From the NCBI GenBank assembly GCA_026770595.1, contig MU634748.1, positions 1 to 10,377 of the forward strand: a stretch of 10,377 nt of DNA, read 5' to 3'. The notes beneath the pieces were generated by a model. It saw only the letters and a program-made list of their open reading frames with translations. It ran no database searches and had not been told where the DNA came from. A program made the translations under genes and the position numbers. Shown here one piece after another: positions 1 to 8,500 of this stretch (position 1 is the stretch's first letter; each line of letters opens with the position of its first letter). This DNA is from Ochromonadaceae sp. CCMP2298. Taxonomy: Eukaryota; Sar; Synurophyceae; Ochromonadales; Ochromonadaceae.

Positions 1-532
1 AAAAGCCTTCCCGCCCTGTGCAGTCCAGAGAAACTTCGTGGTCGCACCTGTCCTGCGGCCGATCTGCTCCCAATCACCTCCACCAGCGAACTAGCGGCAG
101 CCCCCGACATACCTCACCCTCCCCAGTCATGCCTGATGACATTCAATGAGACAGAATGTGAAAATATGGGGTCATGAGGGAGAATATGACCGCTGAGGGC
201 CCTCACCGAGAATGATTTGCTCCAATGCAGAAGCTCGAAAATATTGCAATGGGAGAAATATTTCCCATCCGAATTTTCACTTTTATTGTCCTTTTGGCGT
301 CCTGTAAGGTGGACAAAGGACACAAAACGACAACCTCAAAAATATTTTTTCCGAAATATTTTCGAAAACAGTGTCTTTTCGGCCGTATAAGACGGCCCTA
401 AGTAAAATTTAAAACTTCACGTGGAGACTCGTATTTCGTTTACTTAGTCTACACACATGCCCCCAGCCCTGTGGCACTGCGGTAACCCACACCACCGCAT
501 ACTACCGGATAAACACCCCAGCATCTGACCAT
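1..532. other. Intergenic region, 3' flank of NUP93 gene
   Basis: No gene is recognised here. The first ~120 bases are GC-rich and the rest is AT-rich. A plus-strand frame is open from base 1 to a TGA at 175-177 (57 codons); it could be the end of a neighbouring gene but matches nothing I know. From 155 to 400 there are many short palindromes: TGAGGGCCCTCA at 194-205, GAAATATTTC at 255-264, AAAAATATTTTT at 338-349, TTTTCGAAAA at 359-368, and a hairpin GGCCGT/ACGGCC at 381-397. The region should include the 3' UTR of the minus-strand Nup93 gene that ends at 533. Confidence 0.6.
282..287 (-). promoter_or_regulatory. Candidate poly(A) signal for NUP93 gene
   Basis: The minus strand reads AATAAA here, about 245 nt past the Nup93 stop codon. 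It is the only canonical hexamer I see on that strand in this flank. A hexamer can occur by chance in AT-rich DNA, and many protists do not depend on it. Confidence 0.3.
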
Positions 533-3500
533 CTACACTAGCTTGGCCTGCATTTGTGCCAACACCCCCGCCGTGTCCTGCCGACCTAGGCGACCGCGGA
601 TGCGCTGTGCGTAGGCGGCAAGAGCCGAGGCGCGGGACCTCAGGGACTGCAGCTGCATCTCCCGACTGGCCACCGACATACCCCCGCCCCCGTATCCGCG
701 CTCTGCCCCCTGGAAGGCCTTGCATGTGCACTCCATGGCGATGAGCAGCAGGTCGTCCACAACGCCGCGCAGCATAGGCGACAGCGCGGATGAAAATGCC
801 TCCACCTCCGCACCAGAGCTGGGCAGCACCTGCAGTTCGTCCAGCACCCTCAGCGCCTGCGCAGGCTCCAGAGTCTCGAAGACCACCGCATCTACGAAGG
901 GGAACAGAGAGGCCAGCACCACCAAACTATCCACGGCCACCCGCGCGCCACCCTGGGTAAGAGCGCGCATCGCGGGTGTGGGCGCGCCATCCGCGTCTCT
1001 GAGGTAGCAGTCTATGAACTCCTCGCCCAGCACGCGCCAACTCTCCCGCCGCTGCTGGTGCGCTCGGTCTAGCTGTCGCCCCGGGGAGCCCATAGATCCT
1101 AGGGATCCCGGGGCCCGTGCGCGCTCGTCCACAAAGTGTGGCATCAGTACGGCCGCCGTTCGTGCGCACAGCTCCTCCACTACCTCGCAGTAGCGCCCGG
1201 CCAGCAGGTACAGGTGCAGGGCCGCCTCGGTCTCCTGGCGCTGGGAGAGGTGGAAGGCAGCGCGGCTGAGCAGCAATCCCACCTGCGCATCGCGGAGATA
1301 GTCGTCCAGCCGACCCGCAGTGCGCGGGCGACCCAGGGCCAGCCCCACACCTGGGCGGGCGTTGTTAACAGGCGCGCCGCAGACCTGCTCCAGCTCTGCT
1401 CTGGAGAGGCCGCACACGAAGGCCTCAAGCACTGCCCCCACGCTGGCCTGGCTCCTAGCCTTCATCGCGTCCCTCAGCTCTGCATCCAGACCCTGCGCGA
1501 ACTGCAGCCAGTTGGAGTCCAGACTCAGCAGGTAATCGGCAGCCACTGCGGGGTGCGAGCGCAGGCTGGGAGTGGATACGAAATAGCTCAGCACTGCAGA
1601 GGGCGTGGGCTCCTGTGCTGCGGTGGCCGCGCCGCCCAGCAGATACCGCCCACCCATAATCATCGGATGGGGGGGGTTGAGGTTTAGCGGCACGTGGGGC
1701 AAAACGAGTCCGTAGTGGAGAGCGGCTGCGGTAAGGTGCGCAGCGGGGAAGGGCTTGTTGCACTGCCACAGGTGCATGATGGCGTCACCGTAGCGCTGGC
1801 AGCAGCAGAGCACCATGGCGTAGCGGAAGGGGTTAGAGCGCTGTTCGTCGAAGTAGTCTGCGCCCCCGTACTCCTGGATCAGCTCGAACAGACCGCGCTC
1901 GCTGAGAGGGGAGGTAGGGATGGGGGTAGGTTAGGAGAGGGGCGCATAGAGGGGAAGGTTACACGGTATGCGAGTCAGGGGGCGGAACACAGTACATAGT
2001 AAATGGTATAAAGTAAATGGTACACAACAGCACACAGTACTCACTTGGTAGCCGAGTGTGTGGCCATCAGCGCCCCCTGCGCGCCCCCCAGCACCGGCTG
2101 CAGTGTCCGCACCAGCTCCACGAACCACATATTGCCCCACAGGAAGTCCTCAAGACTGAAGCCCGGTATGGCCGCACCCGCCAGACCTTCCTTGTCCGCC
2201 AGACCCAGCAGGTTGAGCACCAGCAGGCGGTGGGGGTCCACCTCCTCCTCGGCCTTGTTCTGCTCCCTCTCGTAGGCGTGCCTGCACTTGCTCAGGCCCT
2301 CAGCCAGACCCCGCACGCCCGCCTCGTCCAGCCCCTGCGTCTGCCCCTGCCCCTGCGACTGAGAGCGAGCAGGCGCGGTCTGCAACTGCAGCAGCGCCTG
2401 CACCACTGCCAAAGCCGGCGCACACTCGCCCAGGCCCTGCACAAGGCTGCGGCGCAGCTCGGCCGCCGCGGCGGGCAGGTCCCCCACGCGCAGGCAGTGG
2501 AAGACGAACACCCACAGGGGCACGGCGAGATCTTGCCTACGCGTGCCTGGGCTCTGCTCGGGAACACAGAGGGTTTGGCTGCAGCTAGTAGGCAGCAGGC
2601 CATGGTGCTGCTGGTAGGCCACATAAGATCGCAGACGCTGCTGCCTGCTGCCCCCCTCTGCGCTGCTCTGGGCCGCCCAGCCGTCCCTGTAGACCGCCTC
2701 GTCCACGGCCTGAGAAACTACGTCCCACCACTGCGCCTCCAGGAAAGAGCGTGCTCCGCGGGTCAGCCACTGCCTCCGCTCCTCTACTGCGGCCGCCTGC
2801 AGGTGGGAGGTGCAGTCGGCAGGGTCCAGGCAGATGCAGGAGAAGTAGCCAGGGGGGGGCACTGCGCCGTCCTCCCCATCGCCTCCGGAGGTGCTCTGGA
2901 AGGAGCCGGGCATTCTGCGGGTAGAGCCGCCCAGAGCCCCACCCGCGCTCACGTGGCGCTCCCCCACTGCACAGGCGAGCAGCTGCAAGTGTGAGCGGTA
3001 GGCCAGCAGCTCCGCGCCCGTCAGGCCGTCAGACGAGCCCCCAGCAGCGGCCGCCGCCAACTCCGTGTAGGCTGGTACCGCGCGAGCAGAGCTAGCTGCG
3101 GCGCTGAGCAGGACAGAAGCGGGGGCGCGTGCGTCGGCGTGCGAGGACAGGCTGAGCGCGCGCACAACCGCCGCGTGCTTGGACAGCAGATCCGACATGG
3201 GCGGACCTCCGGTGCTGAGGGAGGGTGCGGGAGAGCCAAAAGGGGCTGGGCTCTGAAGCGCCTGCAGAGCGGAGGTGGGTCCCCCTGCGTGTGCGTAGCT
3301 GGTGCCCCCGGTCAACATCAGCACCGGTGCCTGCGCCGGCTTGGCCCCTGCGGCGACCTGGCCCTCCCAGCGGTATGCGCGGTGGCCGAGGCTCTCCATG
3401 AACTTCGTTCGCGCCTCTGCCCACTCGCCCGCATGCCACCGCCTCTGCATCTCCTGCACATGCTCTTCCGCCCCCTGCCGTGCCTCCTCCACCGCCGTGA

Positions 3501-3965
3501 GCACGATCATATCATGGTGGTGCGCCAGATACCCCTCTATATCCGTCCCTTCCAGGTGCAGCAGGCTGTCGTCTGGGGAGGGGATGGAGATCCTCATAAC
3601 GTCCTCCATCAGCTGCTTGGCGTCGAAGTGCTTCTGGCCCAGCAGGCGGAAGGCCTCGAGGTTGTCTGCGCCGCTGCTGCCCTCGCTGCTCCACTGCTTG
3701 GAGTACTCGGTGAGCTCGGCGACCTGTGGTGAGACGATATGTGAGAGTGCGGCATAAGGGTGAGGGTGTAGGGAAGATGAGTGCGGGGATAAGAGCAGAA
3801 GGAGGATAGAGGTCAGCTTTCAGAAGGCTGCAAGGATTTCGCAGTGGGTGTGCTTACGCCTCGGTTGATGCTGCCCACCATCGGCAGTCCTCCCATGGAC
3901 ACGTTGTGGGTTTTGAGGCGCTGGCTCTTCACCAGCAGCTCGTCGATATCTGTCATCTTCGACAT
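533..3965 (-). CDS. NUP93: Nucleoporin Nup93/Nic96 family, three exons
   Basis: Inner-ring scaffold protein of the nuclear pore complex; in the known family it anchors the Nsp1/Nup62 channel complex and binds Nup188/205. Exons are 3965-3858, 3723-2045 and 1901-533 (TAG at 535-533), joined as 36 + 559 + 1 split codon + 455 codons to give 1051 aa. The ATG at 3965 has an in-frame TGA 55 nt upstream (4022-4020). Family resemblance runs the whole length: an N-terminal helix (DELL, residues 8-11) followed by LPMVGSINRGVAELTEYSK, as in plant Nup93; GTDIEGYLAHHHDM near 95-108; PLWVFVFHCLR near 438-448; DPHRLLVLNLLG near 532-543; SLEDFLWGNMWFVEL near 559-573; YGGADYFDE...NPFRY near 607-622; and a C-terminal LRSRASALAAYAQRI. 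Typical members have about 820-860 aa. The extra length is mostly Ala/Gly/Ser-rich insertions, chiefly residues 175-325. The family call is firm; some insert boundaries could hide small unrecognised introns. Confidence 0.93.
1902..2044 (-). other. NUP93 intron 2 (143 nt)
   Basis: Donor GTGAGT at 2044-2039 and acceptor CCCCTCTCAG ending at 1902. A CCTAAC branch-like site lies at about 1935-1930, roughly 30 nt before the acceptor, followed by a long C/T tract. Splicing joins AA to C, giving Asn596, and restores the frame into the conserved ERGLFELIQEYGG segment. Unspliced, the frame stops at the TGA within the donor. It contains two copies of AGTAAATGGTA (plus strand, 1998-2008 and 2012-2022). 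Confidence 0.9.
3724..3857 (-). other. NUP93 intron 1 (134 nt)
   Basis: Donor GTAAGC at 3857-3852 and acceptor CTCACCACAG ending at 3724, with a pyrimidine-rich second half and a GCTGACC branch-like site. It is phase 0, between Gly36 and Val37. The joined peptide LPMVGSINRG-VAELTEYSKQ aligns with the plant Nup93 N-terminus, which supports both splice sites. Confidence 0.9.
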
Positions 3966-4025
3966 GGTAATCTTAGAGCCAAGCAATCGAGGTCGCGCTC
4001 TTCCTCTGCTGCTTCGTTGTCACGT

Positions 4026-4183
4026 CTAACCGGGAAGAGAGTCGGCGAGTCAAAACGAGGGCCCGCTTTCGAACCAATGCACCCAACCAGCCGAGATATG
4101 CAGAGCAAGCAGGACGCGGCGGTGTTGAACAACGAGTGATCCTCGCTCCCTCGATGACTATACAGCAGACCAAGCACACTCAC
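4026..4183 (-). other. Candidate 5' leader intron of NUP93
   Basis: On the minus strand, CACAAG is followed by GTGAGTG at 4183, a strong donor. The sequence TCTCTTCCCGGTTAG ends at 4026 as a good pyrimidine-rich acceptor, with TTTGACTCG as a possible branch site upstream. The length, 158 nt, matches the two confirmed introns of this gene. Only 60 nt would remain before the ATG at 3965. The call rests on splice-site appearance alone. Confidence 0.4.
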
Positions 4184-4322
4184 CTTGTGCACTCTCTCCC
4201 TCTCAATGGGGTTTAGATGGCTGGGGTTCAAAAATATCATAAACAACCAATCATTTAGTATTGTGAGATACTTAAAACCCACAAATTCGAACACAAGAGA
4301 GGAGGGAGCCCCACAATGTGGG

Positions 4323-4466
4323 ATGGCTGCTGATGAAGGGAGAGAGATTCGAGGCACAAGATCTTCGCCGTTCTGTAGCTCCCGCAGTCCATTCGGCAAC
4401 CAGTCGGCGAGGTCAAGTCCTGCCATCAGGGATTGTCTGGAAGACTGCACTTGTGAGGTCAATTAA
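4323..4466 (+). other. Possible upstream ORF in the UBC13 leader
   Basis: An ATG at 4323 opens a 47-codon frame that ends in TAA at 4464-4466, only 10 nt before the UBC13 start codon. The same frame extends upstream to an ATG at 4185. If transcription starts upstream of 4323, this would act as an upstream ORF and could limit UBC13 translation. The peptide is not recognised and no transcript start is known. Confidence 0.25.
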
Positions 4467-4476
4467 GCGTTGAACT

Positions 4477-4994
4477 ATGGCGGTTGCGAATACGAGGATC
4501 AAGAAGGTGAGCACGCCTAACCCCTGCTCGGCTATTCCCACGAACCCCGCCTAACCCCTTACACTCGACTACAGGAGACGGAGAGGCTTTTGGCAGAGCC
4601 CGTGGAGGGGGTGAACGCTACCCCTTATGAGGACAACGTGCGCTACTTCAACGTGGCGATCGCTGGCCCCATCGACTCTCCCTACCAGGGCGGGCTCTTC
4701 AGGCTGGAGCTTTTTTTGCCCGCTGAGTATCCCATGGGCCCTCCCAAGGTCCGCTTCCTGACCAAGCTCTACCACCCGAATATTGACAGGCTGGGTCGGA
4801 TCTGCCTGGACATCCTGAAGGACAAGTGGTCCCCGGCGCTGCAGATTAGAACCGTGCTGCTCAGTATACAGGGCCTACTGTCTGCGCCCAACCCCGACGA
4901 CCCCTTAGACAACAACGTGGCGGAGCACTGGAAGAGGGACGAGACGGATGCAGTGCTGCGAGCGAAAGAGTGGACCGAAAAGTACGCACGCTAG
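4477..4994 (+). CDS. UBC13: Ubiquitin-conjugating enzyme E2 N (Ubc13)
   Basis: E2 enzyme that, with a Uev/Mms2 partner, builds Lys63-linked ubiquitin chains for DNA damage tolerance and signalling in nucleus and cytosol. Exons 4477-4506 and 4575-4994 give 149 aa; the family is usually about 150-153 aa. Visible hallmarks at the same numbers as human UBE2N: catalytic Cys87 in [17 protein letters not shown] motif at 77-79 with Asn79 for the oxyanion, Asp89, Lys92 and Asp118 near the active site, Met64 in [11 protein letters not shown] (RING-binding loop), and Glu55, Phe57 and Arg70 of the Mms2 interface. The C-terminus ends at WTEKYAR and lacks the few extra residues of human and yeast forms. 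The start ATG has G at +4. Splicing gives the family N-terminus [15 protein letters not shown]. It is transcribed divergently from NUP93 and converges on the large gene to the right. Confidence 0.97.
4507..4574 (+). other. UBC13 intron (68 nt)
   Basis: GTGAGC donor directly after AAG AAG and acceptor ACTACAG ending at 4574. It is phase 0, between Lys10 and Glu11. A CCTAAC branch-like site has its A at about 4554, 20 nt from the acceptor. The 12-mer CGCCTAACCCCT occurs twice in this short intron, at 4514-4525 and 4548-4559. Confidence 0.93.
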
Positions 4995-5072
4995 GTGACA
5001 GAGCGAAGGGGGCAGGGGACAGAGGTCTGTAGGGGGTAGGGGCTCCGTGCGGTGGGGAAATCTTGATCTTTA

Positions 5073-5098
5073 GGGGTGGGGTCTGGCAGGGGTAGGGG
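5073..5098 (+). other. G-quadruplex motif, four runs of GGGG
   Basis: Four GGGG runs at 5073-5076, 5078-5081, 5089-5092 and 5095-5098, with loops of 1, 7 and 2 nt. This fits the strict canonical G4 pattern with four tetrads. It lies 79 nt after the UBC13 stop, on the transcribed sense strand. Confidence 0.7.
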
Positions 5099-5231
5099 TC
5101 TGTAATTGACATGTACTAGTAAGGCCAATGGAGGTCTCTAGATGTCGATTGTGTTAGAGGTTCGTTAGAGGTCGATGCAGAGTGACATCCTACCGCCACT
5201 GACGGTGCTGTGAGAGGGGCGGCTAGGTTTT

Positions 5232-5267
5232 GGGGGGGCCGGGGTGGGGAGAGGAAGGCGGGAGGGG
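5232..5267 (+). other. Second G-rich cluster, G4-capable
   Basis: G runs at 5232-5238 (7 G), 5241-5244, 5246-5249, 5260-5262 and 5264-5267. Several combinations of four runs of at least three G are possible, one of them with a 10-nt loop. It is a weaker pattern than the motif at 5073 but on the same strand. Confidence 0.55.
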
Positions 5268-5417
5268 TTTCGGGAGCGTGTAATTTTAAACATCTATTGG
5301 AGTCCCCTAGGGCTTGAGCGCTTGCACGATTGCTTTCATACTTTATGGTTTTATGCATTCATGTTTTCATACATCTGTATCGTACTCGTAACACAGAGCT
5401 ATTTAACAGTATTACAG

Positions 5418-5423
5418 TTTAAT
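5418..5423 (-). promoter_or_regulatory. Candidate poly(A) signal for large minus-strand gene
   Basis: The minus strand reads ATTAAA here, about 96 nt past the stop codon at 5519. No AATAAA is found on this strand between the two stop codons. ATTAAA is the common variant hexamer. Confidence 0.3.
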
Positions 5424-5463
5424 GTTATAATGTTATAACAGTGTAAGCGAGTTATTGAAATCG

Positions 5464-5469
5464 AATAAA
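5464..5469 (+). promoter_or_regulatory. Candidate poly(A) signal for UBC13
   Basis: AATAAA on the plus strand, 470 nt after the UBC13 stop and the only canonical plus-strand hexamer between the two genes. Use of this site would give a long 3' UTR carrying both G-rich clusters and ending within about 40 nt of the stop of the converging gene. Confidence 0.4.
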
Positions 5470-5518
5470 GTCGTACGTATTGAGTATGTAGAGTCCCAGT
5501 CTACATTACTTCGGATGT

Positions 5519-8500
5519 CTACAGCATGAGTTGGGTGTTGGGTAGCTTGATGCTCTCCCTCTGTCGGGTCACGTAGGAGCTGGCGGGTCTGCGTGAGGCC
5601 TCTTCCTTCTGGGGGTCAGAGTCTAGGGTCGCGCGGAGTTTGCGCGCAAGATCGGAAGTGTGGGCGCTGTTGTGGGTGTAGGTGTGGGGGGCGAGGGAAG
5701 AGGCAGAGGTGGAGGCGGAGAGAGCTATGCCGCTCTGTGGACGGCGGGAGACAGTGGCTCTAGCACTGGAGGCATGGGCAGAGGAGACTCTGGCACTGGA
5801 TGATCTTGCCCTGAAGACGCGGGCACTAGAAGCTCTAGCAGAGGAAGCTCTCGCAGCCGAGGCACGGCTGGGGCTAATGGGGGGGCTGTCTGTTATATGC
5901 ATGTCTGTGTAGTGCATGGGGGGGCTGGGCGAGCGACCCGCTCCCGCGCTGGTACCTCGGCGCGCCCTGGCAGCCTCCAGCGCCCCCACGGGCAGGCTGT
6001 TCGACCCGAAGTCCACCACCGACACACGGCCAGCGATGCCTCCAGAGCCGTAGGGGCCATAGAGGCCGTAGCTGTTAGCGTAGCTGGGGCGGGTGTTGGG
6101 GCTGGGGGGCCGCGACTCATCCAACGAGTCGTCCATAACCATGGTCGGTCTACGAAACTTCCGCATCGCGTGGGCGTCCGGTCTTACATTGCGTCGCTTG
6201 GATAAAGTCCCAGGACTGGGACTATCCTCCTCCTCCACGGTCGCCATCCCCTCTCCCTGGGTCTGAGCAGTCTGGGCTAGAAATTTGGGCAGCGATGCGA
6301 GGCGGCTGTGTCTCTTGCTGTACCGCGCCCCCTGTACAACGCGCAGCGACGCCCTGTCATTCTTCCCCTCCTCGATCACCCCCTCCACCATTCTCTCCAA
6401 AGACGTCAAGTCCTTCAGAAGAAAGCCCTGGGTGGTGAGCGAGTCGTGGATGGCCCTCATCTGCTCCTGGGAGAGCAGCTTCTCCTTCAGATTGGACCCG
6501 AATAGCCCCGCCTTCACCTCCTCCATCGTCATGCGCTCCAGCAGACTCTCCTTGTGCCTCGCAGCAGCCAACTTCAGCTTGTAGTTGAGGTACACGTACT
6601 GACTCAGGTGCAACCTGGGCATGCGGTGCTCTCCCATCTTCTTCTCGATGACCGCCTTAAAGCGCAGCAAGTTCTCGTCTGCACGGGCCTTTTGAGCCTC
6701 CGTGCGTGTGGCAGCAATCAGGCCCTTGTGCTCAGCCTTGGTGGCGCGCTCTGCGGGGGACAGGAGATGCTTGCCCGTCCAGGGCATGGTGGTGGATTCC
6801 AAAATGTCCGCATGTATGTCCAGCTGGTTGGCACGTCGCTCATACACTTCTGCTTGGTGTATGAGCTTCTTGGAGAACTTCAGCTGCTCCAGAGCCTTCT
6901 TCTCCGTGCTGCAGGTGGGCGTCAGGCGCTTGCTCAGGGCCGCGAACAGCCACCTCGTCAGGCCCCTTACCACCACGATGGTGGATAGGCACCCGTACGG
7001 CCCCAGACGCAGGTCCTTGTCAGTCCACACACGATGGGAGAAATCCAGTGCCCTGCCTCGGGCGTGGCTGAGCTCCGTAGTACGCATGCGCAGCACGTCG
7101 AAGAACTGCACCTCTGATGACGCCAACTCCCCCTGCACCTTCGGAGGCGCCTCCACCAGTACGGGGGGTCGGTGCAGCACAGCGCCGCGCCGTTCGGTCA
7201 TACGTGCAGTGGGGGGGGGCAGGCTCTTGACGTCGTCACCCTGGGAGTTCTCCGAGTTGGTGGGGGAGTAGCTGTTTAGAGAAGACTCCTCCAGGGTGCC
7301 GGCCTTGGACCTGGGCGGAGACTGGGACATGAGCACGTTGGACATGGTCAGGCTGTCCCCCACCAGGGACACCCCCTCCCCCACCTGGCGCAGTTGCATC
7401 AGTTGTGAGGGCAGGCTCTGCATGTCAATGGAGGGATTGGAGTAGATGGCCCCGTGCTGGCTGCCCCTCTCCGCCTGCAGCTTCCACAGCGCATCCCCCA
7501 CCCAGGTGTAGCTGAACAGGTGCTGCTGCCTGATCTTGCGCACCACCACCCCCATACGTGTTACCCGACCCTCCACCTCCACACCCGTGAATCCGATGAT
7601 GCAGCTTATGGGCAGGGCGGGGTCTGCTGCCTCCTCTGAGTGTATGCTGGAGTCTCTGTGGTCTTCCCAGTCCAATCGGGGGGCATGGGAAGTGTTCAGC
7701 AGCACGCTCAGAGTGGACATGGACGTGCGCCCGCCCAGCCACTGCGTGAAGCCAGTCAGGAAGAGCTTCAGTCGAATGCCCACGATGGTGGTGCCGTCAT
7801 ACAGGTACTCTACGGCCGTTACGAACTCGTCCTTGGGGATGGCGAACTCGCACGTGCTGACAGAGGCCGCGTGCCACGAGCCCCTCTGCGGGGACTCGAT
7901 CTCCCTCGCTCCGTCAGCTGACCACGCTATCTGCCATCCGATTATGCCCGATCCGGACGCAAAGGCGAATTTGATCTTGCTCATGCGATAGCCCCCGGGT
8001 AGCACTACGGTGCCCACGGACGAGAGCTCGTGCGGGTCGCAGAACTCGCGCCCCCGCGCCTGCGCCATCTGTGCAGGGAAGACGCCCTCTGCGTGGGGGG
8101 CCTTGACGTCCTCGAAGGCCATAGTCCCGCGAGACTCGAAGCAGTCGGATATCATGCGCTGCTCCGTGCTGATGCGCGTGTTGGCCTCCACCAATAACGC
8201 AGTCGAGAACTTCTTGTAGGACAGTGCGCGCTGCCCCCCCTGGCGTATGTAGTGGCTGAACTTGCGGTTGTTGCTGGTCACATTGGTCACTAGACTGCAC
8301 CGTCGCACTGCCACGAAGCGCTTGACGATCTGCGCTATGTCTGCCAGCAGACGCACTATGGGGAATATTACAGCGTCCTGTCGTATGGTCTGCATGTACT
8401 CTGCCTGCCCCACGTCCAGTCTGATCGCAGCGAAGCACTTCTGCTTCAGCCGCAGGTCGAATAGCGCCCTTGCCTTGTCCCCCATCACTCTGAACATCAT

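Larger units (their letters stand above)
3966..4476. promoter_or_regulatory. Shared divergent promoter of NUP93 and UBC13
   Basis: The two start codons face away from each other, 511 bp apart, so both promoters must lie here or overlap. An AT-rich island covers about 4228-4300. CCAAT motifs on the plus strand lie at 4074-4078 and 4247-4251. No clear TATA box at a convincing distance was identified. The region also has a candidate leader intron for Nup93 (4026-4183) and a short upstream reading frame before UBC13 (4323-4466). Confidence 0.65.
4995..5518. other. Convergent 3' intergenic region
   Basis: No gene is seen. The left half (to about 5280) is G-rich on the plus strand, so it would be G-rich in UBC13 mRNA, and the right half is AT-rich. 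The region contains two G-quadruplex motifs, a short direct repeat (TAATGTTATAATGTTATAAC near 5421), and poly(A)-like hexamers for both converging genes. Confidence 0.6.

Noticed and set aside
1136-1687. 183-codon plus-strand open frame
   Set aside because: Antisense to conserved Nup93 exon 3, with no recognisable domain.
2017-2994. 325-codon plus-strand open frame
   Set aside because: It lies antisense to the conserved Nup93 exon 2. The peptide is low-complexity, rich in His, Gln, Leu and Arg, as expected of a shadow of GC-rich coding DNA.
3953-4462. 169-codon minus-strand open frame across the shared promoter
   Set aside because: It overlaps the Nup93 start in a different frame, has no recognisable family, and fills a promoter region. 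Only its possible splice donor at 4183 is kept as a finding.
4514-4559. Interstitial telomere repeat (CCTAACCCC twice)
   Set aside because: Only two separated copies within an intron, and both fit branch-point plus pyrimidine context better.
7211-7219. Frameshift suspected at a nine-G homopolymer in the large gene
   Set aside because: The run encodes three Pro codons and the frame continues normally on both sides, so no frameshift is needed.
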